Source: Paraburkholderia humisilvae
Lineage (GTDB): Bacteria > Pseudomonadota > Gammaproteobacteria > Burkholderiales > Burkholderiaceae
Length of the DNA: 64,000 bases
Assembly (NCBI RefSeq): GCF_902859855.1
Contig: NZ_CADIKH010000009.1
Span: forward strand, 62,001 to 126,000
Direction of reading: 5' to 3'
Under the pieces are notes generated by a model that saw only the letters and a program-made list of their open reading frames with translations, did not search any database and was not told where the DNA came from. Shown piece after piece: positions 24,651 to 33,704 of this stretch (positions are counted from its first letter, which is position 1; every line of letters starts with the position of its first letter). A program made the translations under genes and the position numbers.

Positions 24651-25670
24651 ATGACAGTTCAAATCGGAAGTCTCGTGCGCGATCGCATGTCAGGAACGCC
24701 GGCTATCGTGGTCCCGTCAATAGACCGGTGGTCGTACTCGACGGTCTCGGTAATGCATCTCAATGAGAACCGGTGGCCGACGACGCTGATGACCTCAGCG
24801 GAAAAGACCTTCTTCGAGGAGTACGATTTTCTCGAAATCCCGAAGGGAATCGGCCGCGTGGTGATCATGGCCGATATGGAAGGAGTGACGGGAGTCCCGA
24901 ACAAGTGGGCAGCTGTGACGCCGGCGGAGATGACAGGCGGGCAGCGCACGGAAGCGTACGACGCGGCCTGCCGCGCCATGACATTGGACGTACTGATGGC
25001 GGTGGCTGGCGCCCGCGCGGCCGGGGCGCGGGAAGTCGTTGTCGCGGACAGCCATTGGAACGACACCAATCTGGCTGAAGCGGACTTCGACTGTCAGGTG
25101 TTGCGCGGTTCGAACGCGGCGATACGGGCGATGCTGGGCGCGGACGCAACCATGCTGATCGGGTGGCATGCTCGTGCCGGCGCGGGGGCGGCGTGCTTGC
25201 CCCACACCTATACCGAGCGAATCAGGCGACTGTCGATCGACGGACAAGAGGTCGGAGAGCCTGGCATGCTCGCCCGGCTGGCGGCCGGGCGGGGCGTTCC
25301 GGTGGTCATGGTTGCCGGAGATCAGGCTGCCTGTGACGAAATCAGCGGTGATATCGGATGCCTGACGACGTCGACAAAATCTGTCGATGCCGCCGGCGTC
25401 GTGCGACATCGGACGCGCATCGAAGTCATGCGTGAAATCGTCGGCAACGCCTATACAGCGATTCATGGTTTGGCTCTGGGCACGAGACCGGAACTTCCGC
25501 GGCATCAGCCTGGACAATTCGAAGTCGAGATCCATGCAGGGTACGAAGTCGATGGCGACACCGAGGTCGAGCGCGTAGCGCAAAGCAAGTATCGGATTCG
25601 GACCGGATCGATTCTGGATACCTACGGAGCATTCCAGCGGTTCGTTGAACGACTTCCTGCACTGACCTGA
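24651..25670 (+). CDS. M55-family D-aminopeptidase (DppA-like) with N-terminal extension, 339 aa
   Basis: Zinc peptidase of the DppA family, which releases N-terminal D-amino acids from peptides. Seen: IMADMEGVTGV with D75 and E77, ADSHWND with H135, LIGWHARAG with H173, and GQEVGEPGML with E203; these correspond to the metal ligands of DppA in order. Unusual: about 65 residues precede the usual start of the enzyme and resemble a small beta domain (QIGSLVRDRMSGTPAIVV, then LNENRWPTT), similar in pattern to short plasmid-encoded SH3-like (YodC/DUF2158-like) proteins. No dipeptide transporter genes flank it, as they do in dpp operons. Substrate is likely a D-amino-acid peptide or cell-wall fragment, by inference from the family. 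Confidence 0.85.
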   Translation: MTVQIGSLVRDRMSGTPAIVVPSIDRWSYSTVSVMHLNENRWPTTLMTSAEKTFFEEYDFLEIPKGIGRVVIMADMEGVTGVPNKWAAVTPAEMTGGQRTEAYDAACRAMTLDVLMAVAGARAAGAREVVVADSHWNDTNLAEADFDCQVLRGSNAAIRAMLGADATMLIGWHARAGAGAACLPHTYTERIRRLSIDGQEVGEPGMLARLAAGRGVPVVMVAGDQAACDEISGDIGCLTTSTKSVDAAGVVRHRTRIEVMREIVGNAYTAIHGLALGTRPELPRHQPGQFEVEIHAGYEVDGDTEVERVAQSKYRIRTGSILDTYGAFQRFVERLPALT

Positions 25671-25838
25671 CCGGTGGGAATCGACCAAACGGCTCTGCAC
25701 CGTCGACAAAGCACGGGTGCCAAGGGATAAAAAGCGGGGCTATTGTGTCGCCGGCCGATTGTGAGCTCTCGCGGCCGATGTGCAGCACGAAAACTCCGAA
25801 CCGAAGTCGCACCATCACCATCTTATTGAACCAAGAAA

Positions 25839-26477
25839 ATGACACGCAACTTGACCAGACGAAAACTTGCTTTCCATGCGGGAATCTGGGTGGCGGCCGC
25901 AGTAGTCACTCAGGCGCATCGCGGCCTCGCGCAATCGTTCGAGCCGGTTACCCGGCTGCGGCACGCTGAACGGGGCCTGGGACCGAATATGCCTGCGCAG
26001 TTGGAGCACATCGCCTCCGGAATGCTTTACTTCTGGCTCGGCCTTCTGTTGGTACAGGGCCTCGCGATGCTCGAGGGGAGCGTCCGGAAGCATTACCAGA
26101 ACCGGTCGTTTCCCGCGGATCAGATCCTGGCATGGTTGCTGGTCTGCGCTGCTTTCCCGGTCGTTTTGCATCACTGGGCTAACTGGTCGCCATTGTGGAT
26201 GCTTTCTGCCGCGCTGACCGACCTGGCTGTCATCGCATTCATGTCAGCGCCGGCACGTGTGATGGACGCGATGCGCCGGCACCCCTTAGCTACGGCGTTG
26301 TTCATCTCGCTGGTCGTCTGGAACACCTTTGGGCTGTCGTGGGGGCTTGGCCAGCACATTTACCACACGCAAACGACCGAAATCATCACCATGCAGCTGC
26401 TTGCCAGTCTGTCCGGACTGCTGTTTGCCTGGCTTCTGACGATCGTGCTCTGTCGGATGAAGACGTCAAAAAGCTGA
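25839..26477 (+). CDS. Multi-pass membrane protein, 212 aa
   Basis: About five hydrophobic helices (near residues 12-32, 60-80, 93-112, 120-140, 150-172 and 185-206, of which the first may be a signal anchor). No known transporter motif; histidines HHWANW and HIYHTQ lie near membrane borders. The ribosome-binding site is weak (CCAAGAAA). Unknown function. Confidence 0.6.
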   Translation: MTRNLTRRKLAFHAGIWVAAAVVTQAHRGLAQSFEPVTRLRHAERGLGPNMPAQLEHIASGMLYFWLGLLLVQGLAMLEGSVRKHYQNRSFPADQILAWLLVCAAFPVVLHHWANWSPLWMLSAALTDLAVIAFMSAPARVMDAMRRHPLATALFISLVVWNTFGLSWGLGQHIYHTQTTEIITMQLLASLSGLLFAWLLTIVLCRMKTSKS

Positions 26478-26557
26478 TTGTGCTGCTGGGTAGAAGAACA
26501 CCAGGCGTTGACGCGCCCCGAACCGGCCGGTAGCCGGCAAGACAGGGGAGTGAAGAT

Positions 26558-26791
26558 ATGAAGAAGCTTGCGCTCGTGATGCTGTTTATGGTCGTGGGCA
26601 TCCATGCTGCGTCGGCCGACGAAAAGAAAGCCGTCGAACTGCTCTACCGTGACGCGCAGCCGATCTGGATGGTGGGCGCCGTGCTCGACAGCAAAGGGTG
26701 CCTGTGGGGGCTTACGGAGGACCACGGCACGCCCGTAGCGATCCGCATTGTCGACGGTCGCAAGAAGCAGTTCTGCCGTAACCCGAAATAG
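26558..26791 (+). CDS. Small secreted protein, 77 aa
   Basis: ATG with GGGGAG upstream. Signal peptide (residues 1-20, MKKLALVMLFMVVGIHAASA) followed by a 57-residue mature part with two cysteines (GCLWG and FCRNP) that could form a disulfide in the periplasm. Short beta fold. Unknown function. Confidence 0.6.
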   Translation: MKKLALVMLFMVVGIHAASADEKKAVELLYRDAQPIWMVGAVLDSKGCLWGLTEDHGTPVAIRIVDGRKKQFCRNPK

Positions 26792-26814
26792 TGCGACTGC
26801 GAGGAACGTGCTGA

Positions 26815-27231
26815 ATGAGCAAGCCTGAGGGCATTGAGGCCCAACTGGATCGAATCAACGACAACATCGGTATCGGATGCGTGATTGTCGCGATTGCGAT
26901 CTTGCTGGCCGGCGGGGCGATCGGCAATGGCATCGCTGCTGGTCTTTGTTTCGTATTGGCAGTCCTTCTTTTTTTGTTCCTGGCGAAGTCGGAGAGCGAG
27001 GGAAAGAAGAAGTCTGTCGAATCAAAGGATCCGATCCGGTACCGGCACTACGAGGGCGGTATTTGCGAGCTCGTATGCGAGGCCGCAACGGAGAGAGACC
27101 ATACGGCAATGGTCATCTATCGGGCAGAGGATGGATCGATCCGGTGCAGTCCCAAAGACTTGTTTTTCGAGCGGATCGAGGTGGACGGCAGACCAGTCCA
27201 GCGTTACGTAGAAATCTCAGAGCGAGATTGA
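26815..27231 (+). CDS. Membrane-anchored DUF1653-like protein, 138 aa
   Basis: ATG with GAGGAA upstream. Two adjacent hydrophobic segments (about 18-58) anchor the N-terminus. The C-terminal domain (about 75-138: YRHYEGGICELVCEAATERD, MVIYRAEDG, FFERIEVDGRPVQRYVEIS) follows the pattern of DUF1653, small proteins usually without a membrane anchor and without known function. The fusion to a membrane segment is unusual. Confidence 0.65.
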   Translation: MSKPEGIEAQLDRINDNIGIGCVIVAIAILLAGGAIGNGIAAGLCFVLAVLLFLFLAKSESEGKKKSVESKDPIRYRHYEGGICELVCEAATERDHTAMVIYRAEDGSIRCSPKDLFFERIEVDGRPVQRYVEISERD

Positions 27232-27373
27232 CGCAGGGCGGATTGAGCCAGGTTCTGACTGTTGGACTCACGACGTTCACCTGATGCGCCGGGATACGAC
27301 TCCTCCGACATCGCACCCACCGTTGAGCTGGCTGTCGGGTCGCGAGGATCCCGATTACCACAAAACCTCGGGC

Positions 27374-28039
27374 CTATCCAATGGAAGGGACGATCGCCTC
27401 CAGTATCGTCCCGGATTGATCCTCCGCGAGCGTCCAATACGGTCGCACGACACTCTCGTCGTCTCGCCAGCAGATCCTGCAAAACGGCCTGCTACGGTCT
27501 TGTAGCGGGGCGCTGGCCGCCTGCGTAGGGAATCCGGTATCGGATAGCCATAGCTCGTGTACACCCCCGAGGACGGCATCGATCGCGGCCTGTCGGTCGA
27601 CGAACGCGAGATCGGCTTTGTCCGTACTAGCTCGCTCCGCTTCGTCCAGACTCCCATGTTCGCCCAGGAGCAATGCGATCTGTGCAGCCTCCTGCGGATG
27701 GTCCACATTGCACAAGATTTCGGTGGCGAGTTGGAGCGCGTTGATGACGCTGGTCGACGGCCAGGGTGAGCGTGCAGAGAGCAACTGGATGGCATCCCGC
27801 ATATCCTCGCGGTTCACGCGAGCCACTGTTGAGGTAGGCGAGTGACTGACGTCTGGTGGCTCCTTCAGTGCATTTCGAAGGGATTCCACCAGTCGGACGC
27901 GCCGGGACGATATCTCCGGTTCTTCCGAAGCGGCCAGAACAAGCATGGCTGCGTTCCAGCCGGATTCGGCGTCACGCGCGCTGCCAATAGCAGCGCGCTC
28001 ATCTTCAGGCAAGGAACCGAACCACTCGGTGAAATTCAT
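27374..28039 (-). CDS. Hypothetical protein, 221 aa
   Basis: Minus-strand gene; I choose the ATG ending at 28039 (MNFTEWFGSLPEDER) although its ribosome-binding site is weak and an upstream ATG would add about 18 basic residues. Mostly helical (DMRDAIQLLSARSPWPSTSVINALQLATEIL), with a Cys-containing tail. Unknown function. The 210 nt between it and parB hold an inverted repeat near 28215-28240 but no gene. Confidence 0.55.
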   Translation of the reverse strand: MNFTEWFGSLPEDERAAIGSARDAESGWNAAMLVLAASEEPEISSRRVRLVESLRNALKEPPDVSHSPTSTVARVNREDMRDAIQLLSARSPWPSTSVINALQLATEILCNVDHPQEAAQIALLLGEHGSLDEAERASTDKADLAFVDRQAAIDAVLGGVHELWLSDTGFPTQAASAPLQDRSRPFCRICWRDDESVVRPYWTLAEDQSGTILEAIVPSIG

Positions 28040-28249
28040 GGCGACGCGTTTTTTCGAATCCAATTTTTTTGAAAGCCATGCGGCCAGCATCGATCCAGAC
28101 GACCGACAGGCCACGCCCTACGTGTTTCGACAGGATCGCGCAAAACACAGCCGATGTGGCAACCGAAAGCGTTAAAAAGTGCAACGTCTAACGCTCCGTT
28201 ATCAACGGTGCGGGCTCGCCGGGCGATTTTCCGAACCGCCCGGCTCGAC

Positions 28250-29242
28250 TCACTTTTTAGCCTTACCGGTTGCTTCCGGATTTGCCGCGGATGTCGCGCC
28301 TGGGTTGTCTTCGGTAAGCGGGGGATCCTTCTTCTCCGCGTCGCTGAGTCGGTCCATCAGGTCCTTGATCTTCAGGCGCGTTTCTTCCTTGAGTTGATCG
28401 TAGGCCGGGTCAGCCTCGAGCTCGCGAACCGCCGTGACAAGACGGGGCGCGATCTTCTTCGTCACGCGCTTGACGAGAGCTCCGGGAAGGTCCCGGGGCC
28501 GCACATGCTCCTTGCCGTCAGTCGCGCGCTGCAGGAACGACAGGGCATTGGCCTTGTGCTTCCGGATCTGCTTGATCGCCTCCGTCCCCGAGATCTTGTC
28601 TTCAGCGACGATTTCGTGAATACCCCGCTCGGCGCCCGCCAGCAGAAGCAAGCCTTCGATGTAGTAGGGCGTGAGTTCGCCTTCGCTGTCCTGCATCTCC
28701 ACCGCGATCTCTTCCGGGGACATGCCGTCAACGGTGTTCAGGCGGCGGGCGAGGATGGCCTTCTCGAGAACGGTCAGCGGCTCTTTGTCATTTCGCCGGA
28801 CCACGCCGATGTTGAGGGACTTGCTGTCGTTCTTTTCCGTGATCGTGACCGGCACACGCTCGATGCGCGGCTTGCCCTCGGCGGCGAGGTACTGGTTAGC
28901 GAGAAACACGGCCTCGAGGCGCCGGTGGCCGTCGTGCAGGCAGATGATGTGATGTTCGTTCTCGTAGATGAGGAAAACCGTGAGCGTCTGGGTTTCGTCG
29001 AAACCGCTGCGGACCATGTCGCGAGCCAGCTTTTCGATGCCGAGGCGGTACTTCCGGGTCTTGATGCGCGGGTTGAAGCCGTCGATCACCCGGATCTTCT
29101 CGATGAGCGGGCGATACAGGTCGGCCGACTTCGTGCCCTCGAATGCCTTCTTCTTGACGCCAGTCTGGAATGTGAGATCGACGTCGATGGGGATGACGAG
29201 TTGCTCGCCTGCGACCGGGGAATTGCCCTTTCGCTTGATCAT
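28250..29242 (-). CDS. ParB/RepB-family DNA-binding protein (orphan), 330 aa
   Basis: Contains a ParB N-terminal (ParB/Srx) domain: FNPRIKTRKYRLGIEKLARDM followed by TVFLIYENEHHIICLHDGHRRLEAVFLA at about 60-125, with the GHRR core. A helical central region (about 160-235, with SPEEIAVEMQDSEGELTPYYIEGLLLLAGA) fits the ParB helix-turn-helix segment. The tail is Lys/Pro-rich. ATG ends at 29242, with AGGAG 7 nt upstream. No parA lies next to it, so it may be a CTPase-switch DNA clamp used for regulation rather than a partition gene. Confidence 0.7.
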   Translation of the reverse strand: MIKRKGNSPVAGEQLVIPIDVDLTFQTGVKKKAFEGTKSADLYRPLIEKIRVIDGFNPRIKTRKYRLGIEKLARDMVRSGFDETQTLTVFLIYENEHHIICLHDGHRRLEAVFLANQYLAAEGKPRIERVPVTITEKNDSKSLNIGVVRRNDKEPLTVLEKAILARRLNTVDGMSPEEIAVEMQDSEGELTPYYIEGLLLLAGAERGIHEIVAEDKISGTEAIKQIRKHKANALSFLQRATDGKEHVRPRDLPGALVKRVTKKIAPRLVTAVRELEADPAYDQLKEETRLKIKDLMDRLSDAEKKDPPLTEDNPGATSAANPEATGKAKK

Positions 29243-29560
29243 GTTCAGCTCCTGTAGGTTAGGCCAACTCGGAGCGCACACGCGCTGCGAGCCAGACAGA
29301 TCCCATGCTAAACATCGCAAACTCAGTTTCTAGGGGGTACGCGCGCCGATCTTGCGCGGATATTCGCTGGGGCTGGTTTCGGATGTATTGCGTGATAGGC
29401 TTTCACTCGTGCACCTGAGTTCCCAGCAAGAAAAAAGATGATGCTGAGACTCAAGACAGGATGCCGGACTGCCGTAAATTACTGGGCATGAATCGAACTG
29501 GTCATCAAGCCGAGCGGGCTGGCGCGCCAAACCGCTTGAGCGCGGGGGGAATGGAACAAG
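29243..29560 (+). other. 318-nt stretch without a gene
   Basis: Lies between the divergent parB and 29561 genes and so should hold both promoters, but I see no strong -10/-35 pair. Open frames here lack ribosome-binding sites. Confidence 0.4.
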
Positions 29561-30133
29561 ATGGGAAGGTATCAAGCTGAACATGCCTGGGAAGAGATCA
29601 AGCGCTTTGATCTGGTGCTTGCCGCGGAGGCCATGCTCGAAGCCGACGTCGCGACATCTTCCCGTCCTGTCGAAAACGGCAAACGGGGCCTGGTGAACAT
29701 CCGTTTTACCAAGGATCCGGAATTCCTCAAGGTCCCCGGAGAGCACTTCGCGCGGCTGGAGTCGCTGCGGATTCTGCTTAAGGATGTCGCGCCGGAAGGC
29801 CGATTCAATATCCAGGATTACGCCGCGTCAGAAGCTCAGTACAACGTCAACGTCATGTACAAGCTGCCGCTTCTCAGCGCAAAGTTTGTGAAGGAAAGTG
29901 AGCGGATATTCCTGAAGCGCATGGCGCTGTTCGACCTTGCTTTCGTGCTCGCTCAGGCGCTCGATAGCGGCTACTACCTGGGCCGACTACTGAAGAAGTT
30001 TCCGGACCCGCGTCATAATTGGGATCGCGCCATCCGTAATCGCATTCCGTTCATGGACAACGCCGCGCGCATCTACGTGCCGCCGCGTCGCAGAAACGAG
30101 CCGCTTCAAAACGGACGGTACTTCGATCGGTAA
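29561..30133 (+). CDS. Hypothetical protein, 190 aa
   Basis: ATG with a G/A-rich stretch (GGGGAATGG) upstream. Soluble, strand-helix protein (VNIRFTKDPEFLKVPGEHFARLESLRILLKD) with an Arg-rich C-terminal end. No known motif. Overlap-free and 8 nt before the next gene, probably cotranscribed with it. Confidence 0.55.
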   Translation: MGRYQAEHAWEEIKRFDLVLAAEAMLEADVATSSRPVENGKRGLVNIRFTKDPEFLKVPGEHFARLESLRILLKDVAPEGRFNIQDYAASEAQYNVNVMYKLPLLSAKFVKESERIFLKRMALFDLAFVLAQALDSGYYLGRLLKKFPDPRHNWDRAIRNRIPFMDNAARIYVPPRRRNEPLQNGRYFDR

Positions 30134-30141
30134 GGGCCAGC

Positions 30142-30789
30142 ATGCTTCATCATCTTTTTCACGCAATTATCATAAGCGCGATTACGGCGGTGACCGCATA
30201 CGTTGCGGGGGCCATCATGTTCGGCAAGCGGGCCAGGCGTTTCCCGATCGGATTCGTCCTATCGGTACTCTTTGTCGGCCCGTGGTGGGTAGCGGTATCT
30301 GGCGGAATGATGGCGCACCTGGTTGCCGTCATCATTGAGAGCCTGTGTCGGCGCGAGAAGCCTCCAGAAGGCCTGATCTTCGCGGCCGGCGCGGCATGCC
30401 TTGTGTTGACCTTCGGTTTCGATCTCACGATGAAACACGCGGCTGACGATTTAATTACAGCGATCGATCAGAGCGACGATGCGGCCTGGGCCAGGATATC
30501 GGGTAGCGGCAAGGCGGGGCAGATGGTGGCCGCTCACTACAAACCGTGCGTCGACGAGAAGACTGTCGTGACGCAGCGTTACGGGCGACTCGCGACGACG
30601 ACGCTTGAGCCGAAAAACGAGCCGAATCGATGCGAGACGGACGTGATCGCACTCGCCAAAGTCGAAGGTGGTGACGGCTTCGCGCGGGACGTCGCCGCAG
30701 TAATCGACAATCTGCCGAACAGCCTTCAACTGTCACCGGACGCACAGGCGAAACTGGACAGTCTCACTAACGACACAGCGGGCAGCTAA
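30142..30789 (+). CDS. Membrane protein, 215 aa, three transmembrane segments
   Basis: Three hydrophobic helices in the first 100 residues (about 7-25, 38-63 and 79-97), then a soluble domain of about 110 residues with two cysteines (HYKPCVDEK, NRCETD). No signal peptide beyond the first helix. Ends at a hairpin terminator. Unknown function. Confidence 0.6.
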   Translation: MLHHLFHAIIISAITAVTAYVAGAIMFGKRARRFPIGFVLSVLFVGPWWVAVSGGMMAHLVAVIIESLCRREKPPEGLIFAAGAACLVLTFGFDLTMKHAADDLITAIDQSDDAAWARISGSGKAGQMVAAHYKPCVDEKTVVTQRYGRLATTTLEPKNEPNRCETDVIALAKVEGGDGFARDVAAVIDNLPNSLQLSPDAQAKLDSLTNDTAGS

Positions 30790-30801
30790 CCCGCCGTTTT
30801 T
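30778..30801 (+). terminator. Rho-independent terminator overlapping the stop codon
   Basis: GCGGG (30778-30782) and CCCGC (30790-30794) flank the stop codon of the preceding gene, followed by CGTTTTT. The stem is short, so strength is uncertain. Confidence 0.5.
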
Positions 30802-30977
30802 CTGAACAGATTTCCGCCGGGCGATGTCGGGCGACGCGTTCAAACGAACCACTACCGAACCCGTCACATACGTCATCTTCGCGTCATGCCGTTTCAAACG
30901 GCTGGTTTGACGACAAGCACACTTTATGAGTTCCGTCCCTGACCCCCGCGGCCGTGAGTAAACGAAAGGCATTGAAC

Positions 30978-31385
30978 ATGAACATGTTGAGACAGAACGC
31001 GCCGCGCGAGAATCGCAGGAAGGTGTTTCGCATTGCGCGCATCTTCGTCGTTGTCACGACCGCGAGCAGCCTCTCCTGCGGTCTGATTGGCACGCAAGCC
31101 GTGGACAACATGGGAGTACACCTGGCGCTTTTATTCCTCGGTGCCGGGGCCGTATTCGGGCTCGTCGGTTCGTTGTTTGGTGCGTTACTTGTTCTGTGGC
31201 CGTCACCGAAAACGGTCGATGCGACGTTCTCAATCATGCTGCCGGTCATGGTTTTCCTCGCTTTGGGCTTCGCGGCATTCTTGTGCGGTGACGCGCACAT
31301 GTTGCTCGAGCGGAAATGGCTTACCGCACTCGGCGGGTCGTTGATACTCGGGGCGCTGATATACGTTAAAGCTCGTCTTGACTAG
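30978..31385 (+). CDS. Membrane protein, 135 aa, four transmembrane segments
   Basis: ATG at 30978 with AAAGG about 10 nt upstream; a GTG 24 nt earlier is an alternative. Hydrophobic helices at about 18-38, 45-70, 82-104 and 112-130. No recognisable family. Confidence 0.55.
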   Translation: MNMLRQNAPRENRRKVFRIARIFVVVTTASSLSCGLIGTQAVDNMGVHLALLFLGAGAVFGLVGSLFGALLVLWPSPKTVDATFSIMLPVMVFLALGFAAFLCGDAHMLLERKWLTALGGSLILGALIYVKARLD

Positions 31386-31430
31386 AACACACCACAACGC
31401 ATATTGGAAACGCGGTGCACGCGAGCACCG

Positions 31431-31622
31431 TTAGTCAGCTAGACAGAAGAAGCATCCGTCCGCAAGCACGCGGTTGCCGGACCAGACAGCGGTCATCGTG
31501 CCGCTGACCTTCAGGAGCTGAAGACTGCCCCCGGACAATTCGGGCCGCCATTGGTAGAGAAGCTGAGCCGATGGAATGGCCGCTGGAACAGTTGAGCTGC
31601 CGACGTACAGGGCCGATGGCAC
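31431..31622 (-). CDS. Small hypothetical protein, 63 aa
   Basis: GTG start 17 nt after the stop of the upstream minus-strand gene, so translation may be coupled. Sequence (SALYVGSSTVPAAIPSAQLL, then WSGNRVLADGCFFCLAD) is beta-rich with two Cys near the end. Weak ribosome-binding site; moderate confidence that it is real. Confidence 0.4.
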   Translation of the reverse strand: MPSALYVGSSTVPAAIPSAQLLYQWRPELSGGSLQLLKVSGTMTAVWSGNRVLADGCFFCLAD

Positions 31623-31638
31623 TGCCCGCCCGTCCGTT

Positions 31639-32529
31639 TCAGGCGTCGAGATAGGGAATCTCGAAGCCTTCCCACTCGGCAGACTTGCGCATGACCCACA
31701 CGCGCCGCGTGAAGTTCAGCAGGTCGTACTGCGCAGGATGCCCAGGGTAGACGTCGCTTTCATCGAGCGCGAGCATTCGTTCAACGCCGGTCATACTCGA
31801 GTCCGCACGCAGTGCTGCCGCCTTGCGCGCCTTTGCCGCTGCGATACGGTCTTCGCCGCGCTCGACAACGATCGGGTTGATGGGGGCACCCCAGCCCCCG
31901 AAAAGCACGTCCTGGCGCTTGGCCGGCACCGGACGGTCGACGGCGTAGCGAAGCCCTGTGCCATTGGGGGACAAGCCGGTGGTCAGCTCCCAGGCTGGCC
32001 ATTCCCCATGCTTGAGCGTCCAGATTGGCGACTGATCGGCCAGCTCGAGGAACTTGCGACCGTTGAAACGTTCGGCATCGAGCAACATCGTCATGATCCC
32101 TTCTGCTACCGAATTCATGCCGACGAGCGCATAGAGACACTGGTTTACGGCCATGCCGGTGGTGCCGGAAGCGCCGCCAGTACCGTTCAGCATACTGCCT
32201 AGGGATGTCGGGCCGCCCAACCCGACGTTCCGGACCTCCGGTTCTTCGACGAGCTCGTAGTGCGGGTAGGAGTGGGAGGTAGGCGGCCGGAAGCACAGAG
32301 GCCGCTTGCCGCTCAGGATCCGCAGCAGCAGGGCAGATTTGCTCGGGGCAGACGGGTTGACGTGGCCACTGCCGGGCAGGCCGGACCGGACCAGATGATC
32401 GTGAAGGTCGAGCGCCTTTGCGATCGCGTCGCGCGAAAGCTTGATGCCGGGAATTGATGCTTCCAGATCCTCGCGGCGGGCGAGGAGGTTTTCGACGATA
32501 AGGTCGACGTCTTTCGGGCTATACGGCAC
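31639..32529 (-). CDS. Hypothetical protein, 296 aa
   Basis: GTG start at 32529. Acidic helical N-terminus (SPKDVDLIVENLLARREDLEAS), a Gly/Ser/Thr-rich middle (GGPTSLGSMLNGTGGASGTTG) and a C-terminal segment with a Trp-rich KHGEWPAWELTTG motif. No signal peptide. I know no family. Strong codon bias supports it. Confidence 0.55.
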   Translation of the reverse strand: MPYSPKDVDLIVENLLARREDLEASIPGIKLSRDAIAKALDLHDHLVRSGLPGSGHVNPSAPSKSALLLRILSGKRPLCFRPPTSHSYPHYELVEEPEVRNVGLGGPTSLGSMLNGTGGASGTTGMAVNQCLYALVGMNSVAEGIMTMLLDAERFNGRKFLELADQSPIWTLKHGEWPAWELTTGLSPNGTGLRYAVDRPVPAKRQDVLFGGWGAPINPIVVERGEDRIAAAKARKAAALRADSSMTGVERMLALDESDVYPGHPAQYDLLNFTRRVWVMRKSAEWEGFEIPYLDA

Positions 32530-32902
32530 GGTGAGAACCTGTTTCTAAGGGGCAAGCCAGATTGGGAATTGCAGCTCTCAACGATACCGATGTCATAGCG
32601 CCGAGCAAGCGCAATTCGGGGCCTAAAACAGCACGTTCCGGGAGATTTGAGGTGCTCAAGTGTGACCTTGACCAACTTTCTTCACGGCGGGACGGAGTGC
32701 GTAGGTAGCTGTGCGATCGGGCGAACATGCGTGCCGTGGCGCGAGGACGGCCGTACACCATCTCTGGAGCGCGGGGATTTGCTATCTTGTGGCCGGGTCA
32801 GGACGAACGGTATAGGTGGCGAGTGATTCATAATCTAGTATCCGGACCGGATGGCGACCGGGCAACGAGAGCTGGAATACGGTCGGTCGATTGGAGGATG
32901 CA
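32530..32902 (+). other. 373-nt stretch between divergent genes
   Basis: Contains the promoter region of the CoiA-like gene. CATAAT near 32829 could be a -10 box, but no good -35 goes with it. No gene seen. Confidence 0.35.
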
Positions 32903-33604
32903 GTGTCAGACGAAGCGATCATCGCGGCAACGGCGCAGCTCGTGTACGCAAGTGAACTAAGCGAAAGTGACTGGTCGGCCTTGAAGCAAGGTCACGTGTT
33001 GGGGCAATTCAGAGGGGCATGTTGCAACGCGCCTATGGTCCCCAAGACGAGCATGGGTGGGCTCCGGTTCTTCGCGCATGCGTCCGGCGAGTGTGGAAAC
33101 GCACCGGAGTCGGTGTGGCATGAAGAAACAAAGGCCAGCGTCTTTGATGCGTTCGCGTCAGTGGTCTCATTGGCTTCAGTTGAATCACCGGGACGCGGAA
33201 CCGTCGGTCGATGGATCGCGGACGTGCACGTTCGTGTCGGAAATAGGCAGATAGCAATCGAGATTCAACAATCGCAACAGACTTTGGCCGAGTATGTTCG
33301 CAGGCAACGCCGCTACCAGGACGGCGGCTGGGAGTGCTACTGGCTGCTGTATAGGCCGAGGTTTTTTACGCTATCCAAGGCAGTTGCAACGCGAGTCATC
33401 AAGGAGCGACACGGTGGGCGCTGGCCTGATCCAGCGCCCAGGGGTTTTGGATTGCCCGAACTCCCGTTCTCGATGATCGAAAATGAAGGTGGCCAGAGGA
33501 TCCTGGGCCCGGACCTGAGCATCGATCTTCTTTCCTGGGTGCAGGCGATTAAAGACCAGAGGTTCCGTTACGACGAAGGGCGGTGGATCATCGCCGATGT
33601 CTAG
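32903..33604 (+). CDS. CoiA-like putative nuclease, 233 aa
   Basis: GTG start with GGAGGA upstream. Seen: LRFFAHASGECGNAPESVWHEETKA (about 54-78) and WIADVHVRVGNRQIAIEIQQSQQ (104-125) with D107, E120 and Q122. An FAH...ES..H motif followed by AD-x(10-12)-EIQ is the layout of the CoiA family, a restriction-endonuclease-fold nuclease linked to competence or mobile elements. Length is shorter than Streptococcus CoiA (about 320). The role here, such as DNA processing or defence, is inference. Confidence 0.7.
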   Translation: MSDEAIIAATAQLVYASELSESDWSALKQGHVLGQFRGACCNAPMVPKTSMGGLRFFAHASGECGNAPESVWHEETKASVFDAFASVVSLASVESPGRGTVGRWIADVHVRVGNRQIAIEIQQSQQTLAEYVRRQRRYQDGGWECYWLLYRPRFFTLSKAVATRVIKERHGGRWPDPAPRGFGLPELPFSMIENEGGQRILGPDLSIDLLSWVQAIKDQRFRYDEGRWIIADV

Positions 33605-33704
33605 CAAGAGGTCAGGAGTTCGATCGCGCTTGATTGCTTCGAGGTTAGCGAAAAAGCGTCGTGCTCACAAGCGACGCAATCCCGACCCCGTCGGCGCCAT
33701 CGGA

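Noticed and set aside
28154-29257. Plus-strand open frame of 367 aa
   Set aside because: It is antisense to the ParB-family gene, which carries recognisable motifs.
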